The position numbers were made by a program, and so were the translations under genes. From Streptomyces roseicoloratus (lineage in GTDB: Bacteria > Actinomycetota > Actinomycetes > Streptomycetales > Streptomycetaceae): a stretch of 64,000 nucleotides of DNA. Positions 41,458 to 50,484 of this stretch are shown here, in pieces; position 1 is the stretch's first letter, and each line of letters opens with the position of its first letter. The stretch covers positions 62,001 through 126,000 of the forward strand of contig NZ_SDOY01000112.1 of the NCBI RefSeq assembly GCF_004117935.1, read 5' to 3'. The notes under the pieces are model-generated. The model had not been told where the DNA came from. It made no database searches and saw only the letters and a list, made by a program, of their open reading frames with translations.

Positions 41458-43317
41458 CTACAGGTGGCGGCGTCGGGCGGTGACGTGCCGGTCGTACTCC
41501 TCGCGGGCCTTGACCGCCGACGGGCGCGTCGAGGTCTCGGCCACGGGCACATCCCACCACGCCTGGGCCGGGGGCGCGCCCGACACACTGTCTGCCGTTT
41601 CGGTCTCCACGTAGACACATGTGGGAACGCTCGCCCGGCGGGCGTCGGCGAGGGCTTCCCGCAGGTCACGTACGGTACGGGCGCGCAGCACCCGCATGCC
41701 GAGCGAGGCGGCGTTGGCGGCGAGGTCGAGGGGCAGCGGCGGCCCGGTGAACCGGCCGTCCGGGTCGCGGAACCGGTAGTCGGTGCCGTACCGCTCGGCG
41801 CCCACGGCCTCGGACAGGCCTCCGATGGAGGCGTAGCCGTGGTTGTCGAGGATCACCAGCTTGATCGGCAGTGCTTCCTGGACGGCGGTGACGATTTCGG
41901 TGGGGTTCATGAGATAGGTCCCGTCGCCGACGAGCGCCCAGACGGGCCGGCCGGGCGCGGCGAGGGCGACGCCGAGGGCCGCGGGGATCTCGTAGCCCAT
42001 GCAGGAGTAGCCGTACTCGACGTGGTACTGGTCGGACGACCGGGTCCGCCACAGCTTGTGGAGGTCGCCGGGGAGGGAGCCGGCCGCGTTGATCAGGATG
42101 TCGTCCCCGGTGACCAGAGTGTCGAGTGCGCCGAGCACCTGGGCCTGGGTGGGGCGGGCGTCGTCGCTGTCGGCGGCGTAGGCGGCGTCGGTGCGCCGCT
42201 GCCAGTCGGCCTTGGCGGCTTGCCACCGGCCGGTGTCCCGGGGGTGTCCGTCCAGCGCCTCGGTGAGCGCGGTCAGCGCCTCGCGGGCGTCGGCGACGAG
42301 GGTCCGGGCCGACTGTTTGTGGGCGTCGAAGGCGGTGATGTTGAGGTTGAGCAGGCGGGTCTCGGGGCGGAAGAGGGTGCCGGACGCGGTGGTGAAGTCG
42401 GAGTGGCGGGTGCCGACGCCGATGATCAGGTCGCTGCCGCGGGCGAGCTCGTTGGCCGTGGCGGTGCCGGTGTGGCCGATGCCGCCGACCTCGCAGGGGT
42501 GGTCGTACGGCAGGACGCCCTTGCCGGCCTGGGTGGTGGCGACGGGCACGCCGGCCCGTTCGGCGAAGGTGCGCAGGGCGTCCTCCGCGCCGCTGTGTCT
42601 CACTCCGCCGCCCGCGATGACCAGCGGCCGTTCGGCGGCCCGGAGCGCGTGGACCGCCGCGTCGAGTTCGGCCGGATCGGGGCGGGGCCGGCGCACGGTC
42701 CAGGTCCGTTCGGCGAGGAACTCCTCCGGCCAGTCGTACGCCTCGGCCTGCACGTCCTGCGGCAGTGCCAGGGTGACGGCGCCGGTCTCGGCCGGGTCGG
42801 TGAGCACCCGTACGGCGGCGAGCGCGGCCGGGATCAGGGCCTCGGGGCGGGTGACCCGGTCGAAGTACCGCGACACCGGGCGCAGACAGTCGTTGACCGA
42901 CACCTCGCCCGCGTACGGCACCTCGAGCTGCTGGAGCACGGGGTCGGCGGGGCGGGTGGCGAAGGTGTCGCCGGGCAGCAGGAGGACGGGCAGGCGGTTG
43001 ACGGTGGCGAGCGCGGCACCCGTGACGAGGTTGGTGGCACCGGGGCCGATGGAGGTGGTGACGGCGTGGATCCGGAGCCTGCGGGACTGGCGCGCGTAGC
43101 CGACGGCCGCGTGCACCATGGCTTGTTCGTTGCGGCCCTGGTGGTACGGCATGAGGTCGGCGTGCTCGACGAGCGCCTGGCCGATCCCGGCGACGTTGCC
43201 GTGGCCGAAGATGCCCCAGGTGGCGGTGACGAGCCGCTGCCGCACGCCGTCGCGCTCGGTGTGCTGCGCGGCGAGGAAGCGCACCAGGGCCTGGGCGACG
43301 GTGAGCCGGACGCTCAT
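41458..43317 (-). CDS. iolD: 3D-(3,5/4)-trihydroxycyclohexane-1,2-dione hydrolase
   Basis: This 619-residue ThDP-dependent enzyme begins MSVRLTVAQALVRFLAAQ and has GIFGHGNVAGIGQAL (about 36-50), GRNEQAMVHAA with the cofactor Glu, and the ThDP-binding GDGTYLMNPTEIVTAVQE (about 466-483). It hydrolyses the diketo-inositol ring to 5-deoxyglucuronate. The start overlaps the iolB stop by 4 bp (43314-43317). Confidence 0.95.
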   Translation of the reverse strand: MSVRLTVAQALVRFLAAQHTERDGVRQRLVTATWGIFGHGNVAGIGQALVEHADLMPYHQGRNEQAMVHAAVGYARQSRRLRIHAVTTSIGPGATNLVTGAALATVNRLPVLLLPGDTFATRPADPVLQQLEVPYAGEVSVNDCLRPVSRYFDRVTRPEALIPAALAAVRVLTDPAETGAVTLALPQDVQAEAYDWPEEFLAERTWTVRRPRPDPAELDAAVHALRAAERPLVIAGGGVRHSGAEDALRTFAERAGVPVATTQAGKGVLPYDHPCEVGGIGHTGTATANELARGSDLIIGVGTRHSDFTTASGTLFRPETRLLNLNITAFDAHKQSARTLVADAREALTALTEALDGHPRDTGRWQAAKADWQRRTDAAYAADSDDARPTQAQVLGALDTLVTGDDILINAAGSLPGDLHKLWRTRSSDQYHVEYGYSCMGYEIPAALGVALAAPGRPVWALVGDGTYLMNPTEIVTAVQEALPIKLVILDNHGYASIGGLSEAVGAERYGTDYRFRDPDGRFTGPPLPLDLAANAASLGMRVLRARTVRDLREALADARRASVPTCVYVETETADSVSGAPPAQAWWDVPVAETSTRPSAVKAREEYDRHVTARRRHL

Positions 43318-44144
43318 GCGTATCCCTCCGTGTGGTCGGGGTGGAAGCTGATCCGCCACTCCCGCTCGGGGCCGGGTCCTGCCATGACGTTGAGGTAGTA
43401 GAGCGGGTGTCCGGGCTGGGCGACGGACGGGCCGTGCCACCCGTCGGGGACGAGGACGGCGTCTCCGGTGCGCACCTCGGCGAGGAGTTCGGCGCCGCCG
43501 GTGCGGGAGGGCGTGATCCGCTGGTAGCCGTAGCCGTCCGGGCCGCCGGGTGGCGCGGCGACCTCGTAGTAGTAGATCTCCTCGAGGACGGACTCCGTGC
43601 CGGGGCGGTGCTCGTCGTGTTTGTGCGGTGGATAGGACGACCAGTTCCCGCCGGGCGTGACGACCTCGACGGCGATCAGCCGGTCGCAGGCGAAGGACCC
43701 GGCGGCGGCGAAGTTGCGCACCTCACGGGCGCGGTTGCCGCTGCCGCGGGTCTCGACGGGAACCTCCGGCGCGGGGCCGTAGCGGGCGGGGAGTCTTCGC
43801 TCGCATTTCGCTCCTGCCAAAGCGAATCGGCCTCCCGCACCGGAGGCGATCTGGGCGTGGGAGTCCCTGGGCACGTAGGCGAAGTCCGAGACCCCGTCGA
43901 ACGGGCTGGCGCGGCCCACGAGTTCGAGGTTTTCCCCCTCGACGCGCACCGTACCGCCCCCGGACAGCGGAAGCACCACCCATTCGCTGTCTCCTGTCCG
44001 GAACTCGTGGCTCCCGCCGGGCGGGAGGTCGAGCACGCGCAGCGAGCTGTGGGTCCAGCCGGCCCGCTCGGGGTCGATGTCGACGGCGTACGGGCCGCGG
44101 CCGGCGGTCCCCGCGGGGACGTGGAGGTCGAGCGTCGAGTCCAT
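43314..44144 (-). CDS. iolB: 5-deoxy-glucuronate isomerase
   Basis: This 276-residue bicupin has the metal-binding YPPHKHDEHR (about 172-181), followed by EEIYYYEVA and GWHGPSVAQPGHPLYYLNVMAGP (in parts) near the C-terminus, all typical of IolB. It converts 5-deoxyglucuronate to 2-keto-3-deoxygluconate-type product (DKG) for IolC. It overlaps iolD by 4 bp; 103 bp separate it from iolC. Confidence 0.95.
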   Translation of the reverse strand: MDSTLDLHVPAGTAGRGPYAVDIDPERAGWTHSSLRVLDLPPGGSHEFRTGDSEWVVLPLSGGGTVRVEGENLELVGRASPFDGVSDFAYVPRDSHAQIASGAGGRFALAGAKCERRLPARYGPAPEVPVETRGSGNRAREVRNFAAAGSFACDRLIAVEVVTPGGNWSSYPPHKHDEHRPGTESVLEEIYYYEVAAPPGGPDGYGYQRITPSRTGGAELLAEVRTGDAVLVPDGWHGPSVAQPGHPLYYLNVMAGPGPEREWRISFHPDHTEGYA

Positions 44145-44247
44145 GATCTGTCCCTACCCAGGGTCCCGCGGCCTCACCGCCGCGTCCGGGTCGTCTCCGG
44201 GTCCGGTCGGGGTCGGGTGCGGGTGGTGTTCGAGGCGTCCCGGAGGG

Positions 44248-45282
44248 TCATCGCGGGCGGTCCGGGATCGAGGCGTGGCCGGTGTCGAGGGCGAGGGCGA
44301 TCTCGTCGGCGTACGGCATCGCGGGCGAGCAGGCGAGCCGGCCGGCCACGATCGCGCCCGCGGCGTTGGCCCGGCGGAGCAGGGTCTCCAGGTCGAGACC
44401 GGTGAGCAGGCCGTGGGCGAGCGCTCCGCCGAAGGCGTCGCCCGCGCCGAGGCCGTTCACGACGTCGACGGGCAGCGGCGGCACCTCGGCGGAGGTGCCG
44501 TCGGCGGCGAGCGCGAGCACGCCCTTGGGGCCCTGCTTCACGACGGCGAGCCGCACGCCCGCGGCGAGCAGGGCGCGGGCGGCGGCGTACGGCTCGCTCT
44601 CGCCGGTCGCGACCTCGCACTCGTCGAGGTTGCCGACGGCGACGGTCGCGTGCCGCAGCGCCTCCCGGTACAGGGGGCGGGCGTCGGCGGCGGTGCCCTC
44701 CCACAGGGTCGGGCGCCAGTCGAGGTCGAAGACGGTGATGCCGGGAGCGGGTGCGGGGCCTCCGGCGCGGAGCGCGTCGGCCCGTTCCCGCAGGGCGGCG
44801 AGGGTGGCGGTGCGGCTGGGGTCGGCGCTCAGGCCGGTGCCGGTGACCCACAGGGCGCGGGCGGCGCGGAGGGCGGGGATGTCCAGTTCGTGGAGGTGGA
44901 TCTCCAGGTCGGGGGCCTTGGGGCGGCGGTAGAAGTGGATCGGGAAGTGGTCGGGCGGGAAGATCTCGCAGAAGGTGACCGGTGTGGGATACGCGGGCAC
45001 GTCGGTCACCCAGCGGTCGTCCACCCCGAAGGCCCGCAGCTCGCGGTGCAGATACGCGCCGAACGGGTCGGCCCCGGTCCGGCTGACCAGCGCGGTGCGG
45101 CTGCCCAGGCGCGCGGCGGCGACGGCGACGTTCGCCGGGGAGCCGCCGAGGAACTTCCCGAAGGTCTCGACCCGTGCCAGCTCCACCCCGCTCTGCAGCG
45201 GGTAGAGGTCCACGCCGAGACGGCCCATCGCGATCAGGTCGTAGGCCCGCGTCCGCGGCCTTTCCTCCGGTTCCGGCGTCAT
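44248..45282 (-). CDS. iolC: 5-dehydro-2-deoxygluconokinase
   Basis: This 344-residue PfkB-family kinase has FGKFLGGSPANVAVAAARLG (about 41-60) and the C-terminal anion-hole/catalytic-base motif NGLGAGDAFGGALAHG (about 274-289). With iolB, iolD and mmsA downstream it phosphorylates DKG in myo-inositol catabolism. ATG 45282 is the first gene of the leftward operon. The divergent TIM-barrel gene starts 158 bp away. Confidence 0.93.
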   Translation of the reverse strand: MTPEPEERPRTRAYDLIAMGRLGVDLYPLQSGVELARVETFGKFLGGSPANVAVAAARLGSRTALVSRTGADPFGAYLHRELRAFGVDDRWVTDVPAYPTPVTFCEIFPPDHFPIHFYRRPKAPDLEIHLHELDIPALRAARALWVTGTGLSADPSRTATLAALRERADALRAGGPAPAPGITVFDLDWRPTLWEGTAADARPLYREALRHATVAVGNLDECEVATGESEPYAAARALLAAGVRLAVVKQGPKGVLALAADGTSAEVPPLPVDVVNGLGAGDAFGGALAHGLLTGLDLETLLRRANAAGAIVAGRLACSPAMPYADEIALALDTGHASIPDRPR

Positions 45283-45439
45283 GCCACGTCACCTCTCGCC
45301 TGCGCCCTGCCGGGCCCACGTCCCAGGTCTATCCACGGCCCCGGGCGGTGTCAACGACCCGTCCGGGCAGGCGGAGGTGCGCCGGACCGGCCGGGTCGAC
45401 GTCTTGACGCCCCTCGGAGTCCGTCGGAAGGTGGCATGC

Positions 45440-46357
45440 ATGACGAACCTGACGAACCGGTCGCCGTCGTCCCGCATCCGCATCGGTTCCGCCCCGGATT
45501 CCTGGGGCGTCTGGTTCCCCGACGATCCGCGGCAGGTGCCGTGGCAGAGGTTCCTGGACGAGGTGGCGGGCGCCGGTTACGAGTGGATCGAGCTCGGCCC
45601 GTACGGCTATCTGCCGACCGATCCGGCCGTCCTCGCCGAGGAGACCGGGCGCAGGGGGCTGCGGGTCTCGGCGGCGACCGTGTTCACCGGGCTGCACCAC
45701 GGTCCCGCCGTGTGGGACCGGACCTGGGCCCATGTCGCCGAGAACGCAGCGCTCGCCCAGGCCATGGGCGCCCGGCACCTGGTGGTGATTCCCGCCTTCT
45801 GGCGCGACGACCGCACGGGCGAGGTCCTGGAGGACCGCACCCTGACCGCCGGGCAGTGGCGGCAGCTCACCGGTCTGACCGAGCGGCTCGGCCGCGAGGT
45901 CCGGGAGCGCTACGGGCTGCGGCTCGTCGTCCATCCGCACGCCGACACCCACATCGACGGCGAGGAGAACGTCACCCGTTTCCTGGACGCCACGGATCCC
46001 GATCTGGTCGCGCTCTGCCTGGACACCGGGCACTACGCCTACTGCGGCGGTGACAGCGTCAAGCTGATCGAGACCTACGGCGAGCGGATCGGCTACCTCC
46101 ATCTCAAGCAGGTCGATCCCGCCGTGCTGGCCCGGGTGGTCGCCGAGGAGATGCCGTTCGGTCCGGCGGTGGCCGCCGGCGTGATGTGCGAGCCGCCCGC
46201 CGGGACGCCGGCCCTGGAACCGGTGCTCGCCGCCGCCCGGGCCCTGGACGTGGACCTGTTCGCCATCGTCGAGCAGGACATGTACCCGTGCGACCCGGAC
46301 GCGCCCTACCCCGTCGCGGTGCGCACGCGCGGCTTCCTCCGCTCCTGCGGCCTGTGA
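45440..46357 (+). CDS. sugar phosphate isomerase/epimerase (IolE/inosose-dehydratase-like)
   Basis: This 305-residue AP-endonuclease-2-type TIM barrel has SAPDSWGVWFPDDP (about 15-28), AGYEWIELGPYGYLP (about 43-57), VVHPHADTHIDGEE and LCLDTGHYAYCGGD (about 200-213). The opening motif and the CLDTGHYAY metal segment match IolE-type inosose dehydratases. It is divergent from iolC, so the 158-bp gap should carry both iol promoters. The ATG at 45440 has GGAAGG upstream. An iolG dehydrogenase is not seen in this window. Confidence 0.85.
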   Translation: MTNLTNRSPSSRIRIGSAPDSWGVWFPDDPRQVPWQRFLDEVAGAGYEWIELGPYGYLPTDPAVLAEETGRRGLRVSAATVFTGLHHGPAVWDRTWAHVAENAALAQAMGARHLVVIPAFWRDDRTGEVLEDRTLTAGQWRQLTGLTERLGREVRERYGLRLVVHPHADTHIDGEENVTRFLDATDPDLVALCLDTGHYAYCGGDSVKLIETYGERIGYLHLKQVDPAVLARVVAEEMPFGPAVAAGVMCEPPAGTPALEPVLAAARALDVDLFAIVEQDMYPCDPDAPYPVAVRTRGFLRSCGL

Positions 46358-46365
46358 TGACCAGG

Positions 46366-46455
46366 CGTCACGTACCGCTTGGACCAATGCATCACTTACG
46401 TCACATCCGTCGCTCCTTCGTCACACATTTCTCCGTTACGCGGGTTTTCCGTCAC
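46366..46455. repeat. array of CGTCAC-type direct repeats
   Basis: CGTCAC occurs at 46366, 46399, 46419 and 46450, with CGTTAC at 46434, all on the same strand and 15-33 bp apart. The array lies 150-240 bp upstream of the BldC-like gene in an otherwise gene-free stretch (46358-46605). It may be a direct-repeat operator. Confidence 0.5.
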
Positions 46456-46605
46456 AGCCGATCGACAGCCTCGCTCCTCCTGTCGGAAGGAGGGCGCGGG
46501 CCGGGCACAGGCTCTGTGATCACCAGCGATCACCAGTGAGGTCCGGCAGCTCCCCCGACGGCGTCCCCGCCGCCGCTGCCGGGCACGCAGGAGAGGTGCC
46601 ACGCC

Positions 46606-46803
46606 ATGACCGACAGAAGGCTCTGGTCGTACAAGGACATCGCCGCGCACATCAAGGTGCAGCCGGACACGGTCCGCTCCTACCGGAAGCACGGGCTGCT
46701 GCCGTCACCCGACCACGTGGAGTCGGGCAAGCCCTACTGGTACCCGGACACCATCCGCGCCTGGGTCGCCAGCCGGCCGGGAAACCGGAGCCGCCGGGAG
46801 TGA
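46606..46803 (+). CDS. small BldC/AlpA-like helix-turn-helix protein
   Basis: This 65-residue protein consists of one MerR/excisionase-type HTH: WSYKDIAAHIKVQPDTVRSY (about 7-26), then GLLPSPDHVESGKPYWYP and the closing TIRAWVASRPG. Its length and layout resemble BldC, which binds direct repeats head-to-tail. GCAGGAGAGG precedes the ATG with good spacing. It stands alone, convergent with the MMPL gene (39-bp gap). Its targets are unknown. Confidence 0.85.
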   Translation: MTDRRLWSYKDIAAHIKVQPDTVRSYRKHGLLPSPDHVESGKPYWYPDTIRAWVASRPGNRSRRE

Positions 46804-46842
46804 CCTTCGGGGTCCTGTCCGGCGGATCCGGCCGGACCGGAC

Positions 46843-49137
46843 CTAGACCTGACCGACCTTCTCGGGCACCCGGTCCGGCCCCGCCGCGCCGGGTGCCCCG
46901 GCTATGCCGGGGGCGGTGACGGTGGGCCGTTCCCCGCCCTCGCTGATGCCGAAGCGGCCGTGGAGCCGGCGCAGCGGTCCCGGGGCCCACCAGGTGAGGC
47001 GCCCGGTCAGCTTCATGACGGACGGAACGAGCAGGCTGCGCACCACCATGGCGTCCATGAGGACGGCGAGGGCGACGCCGAGGCCCAGCATCTTGGTGTT
47101 GGTGACCCGGGAGGTGCCGATCGCGACCATCACCACGGCCAGGATGACGGCCGCCGCGGTGATCAGCCCGCCGGTGCGGCGCAGTCCGTGGCGGACGGCG
47201 CCCTCGTGGTCGCCGGTGGCGTCGTACTCCTCCTTGATGCGGGAGAGCAGGAACACCCCGTAGTCCATGGAGAGTCCGAAGGCCACGCAGAACATCAGGA
47301 CGGGCAGGGTGGTCTCGATGTCACCGGTCGCGGTGAAGCCGAGCAGGCCGGAGAGGTGCCCCTCCTGGAAGACCCAGACGACCGCGCCGAACATCGCCGT
47401 GAGGCTGAGCGCGTTGAGCACGACGGCCTGGAGCGGTATCAGGACGCTGCCGGTGAGCAGGAAGACCAGGACGAGGGTGACGACGACGATGATGGCGGCG
47501 GCCCAGGGCAGCCGCTCGCCTATGGCGTCCTTGGAGTCGACCAGGACGGCGGCCGCGCCGGTCACGGCGGTGTCGAACGGGGCCTTCTCGGCGCGCAGTT
47601 CGCCGACGACGCGCTGGGCGCCGGCGCCGACGCTCTCGCCCTCGGGCACGACCGTGTAGTACGCGTGGGTCCGGCCGCCGGTCCCGGCGGCGACGGGTCC
47701 GTCGACCCGGGCGACGCCGTCGAGCGCCTCGATCCGCTCCCGGTAGGCGGCGTACTGCGCGGGTGTGGCGGGGCCTTCGGCGAGCACGGTGAGCGCGCCG
47801 CCTGGGCTGCCGGGGAAGCCGTCACGGAGCTCGTCCTGGACGACGCGGGACTCCGCGACGGCGGGCAGCTGACGGTCGTCGGCGGTGCCGAACTTCACGC
47901 CGAGGAAGGGCAGTCCGAGCAGGACGAGCCCGGCGGCGGTGGCGACGGCGAACCACGGCGCCCGGCGCATGACCAGACCCGCCGTCCGCGCCCATCCGGC
48001 GCCTTCGGAGACGTCGTCCGTCTCCGCGCCCACCGGGTCACCCGCCCGGCCCTTGCGGCGCGGGCGCAGCAGCGTGCGCAGGTCGAGGGCGTTGACCCGG
48101 TCGCCGAGCAGCAGGAGGGCGGCCGGCAGCAGGATCAGCGCGGCCGCGGCGGCGAGCAGCACGACGGCGATGCCCGCGTAGGCGAAGGAGCGCAGGAAGT
48201 ACTGCGGGAAGACCAGCATCGCGGCGAGCGAGACGGCGACGGTCAGCGCCGAGAAGAGCACGGTCCGCCCGGCGGTGCGCAGGGTGGTGCCGACGGCCGT
48301 GCGGGGGTCGGCTCCCGCGGTCAGTTCCTCGCGGAAGCGCCGTACGACGAACAGGGCGTAGTCGATGGCGAGGCCGAGGCCGAGGGCGGTGGTGAGGTTC
48401 TGGGCGAAGACGGAGACGTCGGTGAACTCGGTGATGCCGCGCAGCACGGCGTTGGTACCGAGGATGGCGACGATGCCGATGCCGAGCGGGAGCAGCGCGG
48501 CGACGGCGCTGCCGAAGACCATGACGAGCAGGACGAGGGTGATGGGCAGGGCGATCAGCTCGGCTCTGACCAGGTCCTCCTGGATGATCGTCTGCATCTC
48601 GTGGCGCACCGCGAGCGGGCCGCCCACGGAGACCTCGACGGGGCCGTGGCCGCCGCGGAACTCGGGCGCGAGGCGCTGGAGCACCTCGCCGGCGGCCTTC
48701 TCGTCGCCGGCGATGCGGGCGGCGATCACCGCCTGCCGCCCGTCCTTGGACCGCAGCGCGGGGGAACCGGTCCGCCAGTAGGAGCCGGCGCCGTCGACGC
48801 CGTCCCGGGCGTCGAGCCGCTCGGCGAGGCGGCGGCCCTCGGCGGCGACCGCCGGATCGTCGACCCCGGCGGGCCCCGCGTCGACGAGGAGCAGCAGATT
48901 GGGCTGGGAGCCGGGGAACTCCCGTTCCAGGACCTCGATCGCGTACGTCGACTCGGCGTCGGGGTCCTCCCAGCCGCCGCTGCCCATCCGGTCGGCGACA
49001 CCGCCGCCGGCCATCACGGCGAGCGCGGTGAGCACGAGCGCGACCAGCAGCGTCAGGCGCGGCCGCGCGGTGACGAACCGCGTCCAGGCCCCACCGCCAC
49101 CCCCCGTGGGCTGGGCTTTCTTGACTTCGGCCTTCAC
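46843..49137 (-). CDS. MMPL/RND-family transporter
   Basis: This is a 764-residue protein with two MMPL halves, each a large extracytoplasmic loop and about six helices. TM1 is at about 22-40, GLGLAIDYALFVVRRFREE at about 250-268, and the second-half counterpart is AFGLSMDYGVFLLSRIKEEYD. MMPL proteins export lipids or drugs. The GTG at 49137 follows AAGGGGACACCGC. A TetR regulator is divergent across a 162-bp gap with two related palindromes, so drug- or lipid-inducible control is likely. Confidence 0.92.
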   Translation of the reverse strand: MKAEVKKAQPTGGGGGAWTRFVTARPRLTLLVALVLTALAVMAGGGVADRMGSGGWEDPDAESTYAIEVLEREFPGSQPNLLLLVDAGPAGVDDPAVAAEGRRLAERLDARDGVDGAGSYWRTGSPALRSKDGRQAVIAARIAGDEKAAGEVLQRLAPEFRGGHGPVEVSVGGPLAVRHEMQTIIQEDLVRAELIALPITLVLLVMVFGSAVAALLPLGIGIVAILGTNAVLRGITEFTDVSVFAQNLTTALGLGLAIDYALFVVRRFREELTAGADPRTAVGTTLRTAGRTVLFSALTVAVSLAAMLVFPQYFLRSFAYAGIAVVLLAAAAALILLPAALLLLGDRVNALDLRTLLRPRRKGRAGDPVGAETDDVSEGAGWARTAGLVMRRAPWFAVATAAGLVLLGLPFLGVKFGTADDRQLPAVAESRVVQDELRDGFPGSPGGALTVLAEGPATPAQYAAYRERIEALDGVARVDGPVAAGTGGRTHAYYTVVPEGESVGAGAQRVVGELRAEKAPFDTAVTGAAAVLVDSKDAIGERLPWAAAIIVVVTLVLVFLLTGSVLIPLQAVVLNALSLTAMFGAVVWVFQEGHLSGLLGFTATGDIETTLPVLMFCVAFGLSMDYGVFLLSRIKEEYDATGDHEGAVRHGLRRTGGLITAAAVILAVVMVAIGTSRVTNTKMLGLGVALAVLMDAMVVRSLLVPSVMKLTGRLTWWAPGPLRRLHGRFGISEGGERPTVTAPGIAGAPGAAGPDRVPEKVGQV

Positions 49138-49219
49138 GCGGTGTCCCCTTCCCCCTGACCCGTGCGCTCGCTTCCCGGCAGGCCGCATGGGTCACCCATT
49201 GCCCGTAGACTGGCAAACA

Positions 49220-49263
49220 CGAGCGATCACTCGCGTTCCCCCAGAATGCGAGCGACCTCTCGC
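49220..49263. promoter_or_regulatory. paired TetR operators between MMPL and TetR genes
   Basis: Two dyads share the CGAG-N6-CTCG pattern: CGAG-CGATCA-CTCG (49220-49233) and GCGAG-CGACCT-CTCGC (49248-49263). Centres are 29 bp apart. Both are flanked by CGTT, forming a repeated GCGAGCGAnCnCTCGCGTT-type element in the divergent promoter. Confidence 0.7.
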
Positions 49264-49299
49264 GTTTGTCAATCGTGTTCAGAGAGCCGGGGGACAGCC

Positions 49300-50007
49300 A
49301 TGTCCGAAGAACCGAAGCCGCGCCGTCGCCAGGCCCGCGGCGAGCGCCGCATCGCGCAGCTCCTCCAGGCCGCCGCGAAGGTCTTCTGCGCCAACGGCTA
49401 CACGGCGACCAGCACGAACGCGATCGCCCGCGAGGCGAGCGTCTCGCCCGGCACGCTCTACCAGTACTTCCCGAACAAGGAGGCCATCGCCATCGAACTG
49501 GGCGACCGGCTGCTCACTCAGATGCGGGAGTACCACGGCCAGGCGTTCACACCCGAGAACTTCGCGCTGCCGCTCCCCCGGCTGCTCGACGCCGTCCTCG
49601 ACCCGCTGATCGCGTTCAACGTCGAGAACCCGGTCTTCTTCGCCCTGATGCACGGCTCCGAGATCCCGGGCCGCATCGCCGAGGAGCACGACGCACTGCA
49701 CGCCTCACTGCTCGCCAGGGTCGGCGAGCTGCTCGGCCACTACCTGCCCGACGGCGATCCCGCCCAGCACTCCCGGACCGCCGACATGACCTTCGCCATC
49801 GTGAAGTCAGGCCTCGCCCTGATCCTGGCCGCCCCCGAGGGCGCGGAACGGGACGCGGTGATCAGGGAGACCAAGACGGCACTGCTGCGCTATCTCGACC
49901 CGGTCATAGGCGAGGTGCTCACCGGGGCACCGACTCCGGCACCGACTCCGGCACCAGCTCCGGCTCCGACTCCGGCCCCGACTCCCACCCCGGCACCGGC
50001 ACCGTGA
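49300..50007 (+). CDS. TetR-family repressor of the MMPL transporter
   Basis: This 235-residue protein has the HTH STNAIAREASVSPGTLYQYF (about 38-57) and a helical ligand domain. The last 25 residues are a (Ala-Pro-Thr-Pro)n tail, a translated simple repeat. GGGGGA lies 7 nt before ATG 49300. The divergent MMPL gene and the paired operators support local repression. Confidence 0.88.
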   Translation: MSEEPKPRRRQARGERRIAQLLQAAAKVFCANGYTATSTNAIAREASVSPGTLYQYFPNKEAIAIELGDRLLTQMREYHGQAFTPENFALPLPRLLDAVLDPLIAFNVENPVFFALMHGSEIPGRIAEEHDALHASLLARVGELLGHYLPDGDPAQHSRTADMTFAIVKSGLALILAAPEGAERDAVIRETKTALLRYLDPVIGEVLTGAPTPAPTPAPAPAPTPAPTPTPAPAP

Positions 50008-50054
50008 GACCCGGCACCGCGAGACGGCACGACCGGGGCCCGACAGCCGTTTGA

Positions 50055-50069
50055 TACCCCCTAGGGGTA
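50055..50069. promoter_or_regulatory. CsoR-type copper operator
   Basis: TACCCC (50055-50060) and GGGGTA (50064-50069) form a dyad around CTA, the GC-rich pattern bound by copper-sensing CsoR repressors in actinobacteria. It is 110 bp before copZ. No csoR gene is in the window. Confidence 0.65.
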
Positions 50070-50179
50070 CAGTGGATGGTATGACGGCGTGACGGTGCAC
50101 GGACCGGCGCACCGCCGGGCCTCCGCACCACCCCACGCACCATGTGCACCAGCGCACCGCCCTCGAAGAGGAGACCGAC

Positions 50180-50398
50180 ATGTCCACCACCGTCGTCTAC
50201 AAGGTCAGCGGAATGACCTGCGGCCACTGCGAGGGCGCGGTCACCGAGGAGATCTCCGGGATCGCCGGCGTCTCCTCGGTCAAGGCCGTCGCCGCCACCG
50301 GCGAGGTCACCGTGACCTCCGCCGCGCCGCTCGACGAGGAGGCCGTCCGTGCCGCCGTCGACGAGGCCGGCTACGAGCTGGTGGGCCCGGCCGCCTGA
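50180..50398 (+). CDS. copZ: copper chaperone
   Basis: This 72-residue heavy-metal-associated domain has GMTCGHCEGAVTEEI, where Cys13 and Cys16 of the MxCxxC loop bind Cu(I). It delivers copper to the P-type ATPase. The ATG at 50180 follows GAGGAG; a longer in-frame start at 50144 adds only unconserved residues. A strong hairpin follows before copA, which may give extra chaperone transcript. Confidence 0.93.
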   Translation: MSTTVVYKVSGMTCGHCEGAVTEEISGIAGVSSVKAVAATGEVTVTSAAPLDEEAVRAAVDEAGYELVGPAA

Positions 50399-50430
50399 GC
50401 CCCGGGCGGACGACTTCCCGAAGCACCCCC

Positions 50431-50463
50431 GCAGGGCCGTACGGTGACTACGTACGGCCCTGC
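50431..50463 (+). terminator. 13-bp hairpin between copZ and copA
   Basis: GCAGGGCCGTACG (50431-50443) is perfectly complementary to CGTACGGCCCTGC (50451-50463) across a 7-nt loop, followed by CTCCCGTTT. It probably acts as a partial terminator that sets a high copZ:copA ratio, or protects the copZ mRNA 3' end. Confidence 0.75.
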
Positions 50464-50484
50464 TCCCGTTTGGAACCCCGCCCC

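Noticed and set aside
46366..46455. PHO box (PhoP direct repeats)
   Set aside because: Repeat sequence and irregular 15-33 bp spacing do not fit the 11-bp GTTCACC periodicity.
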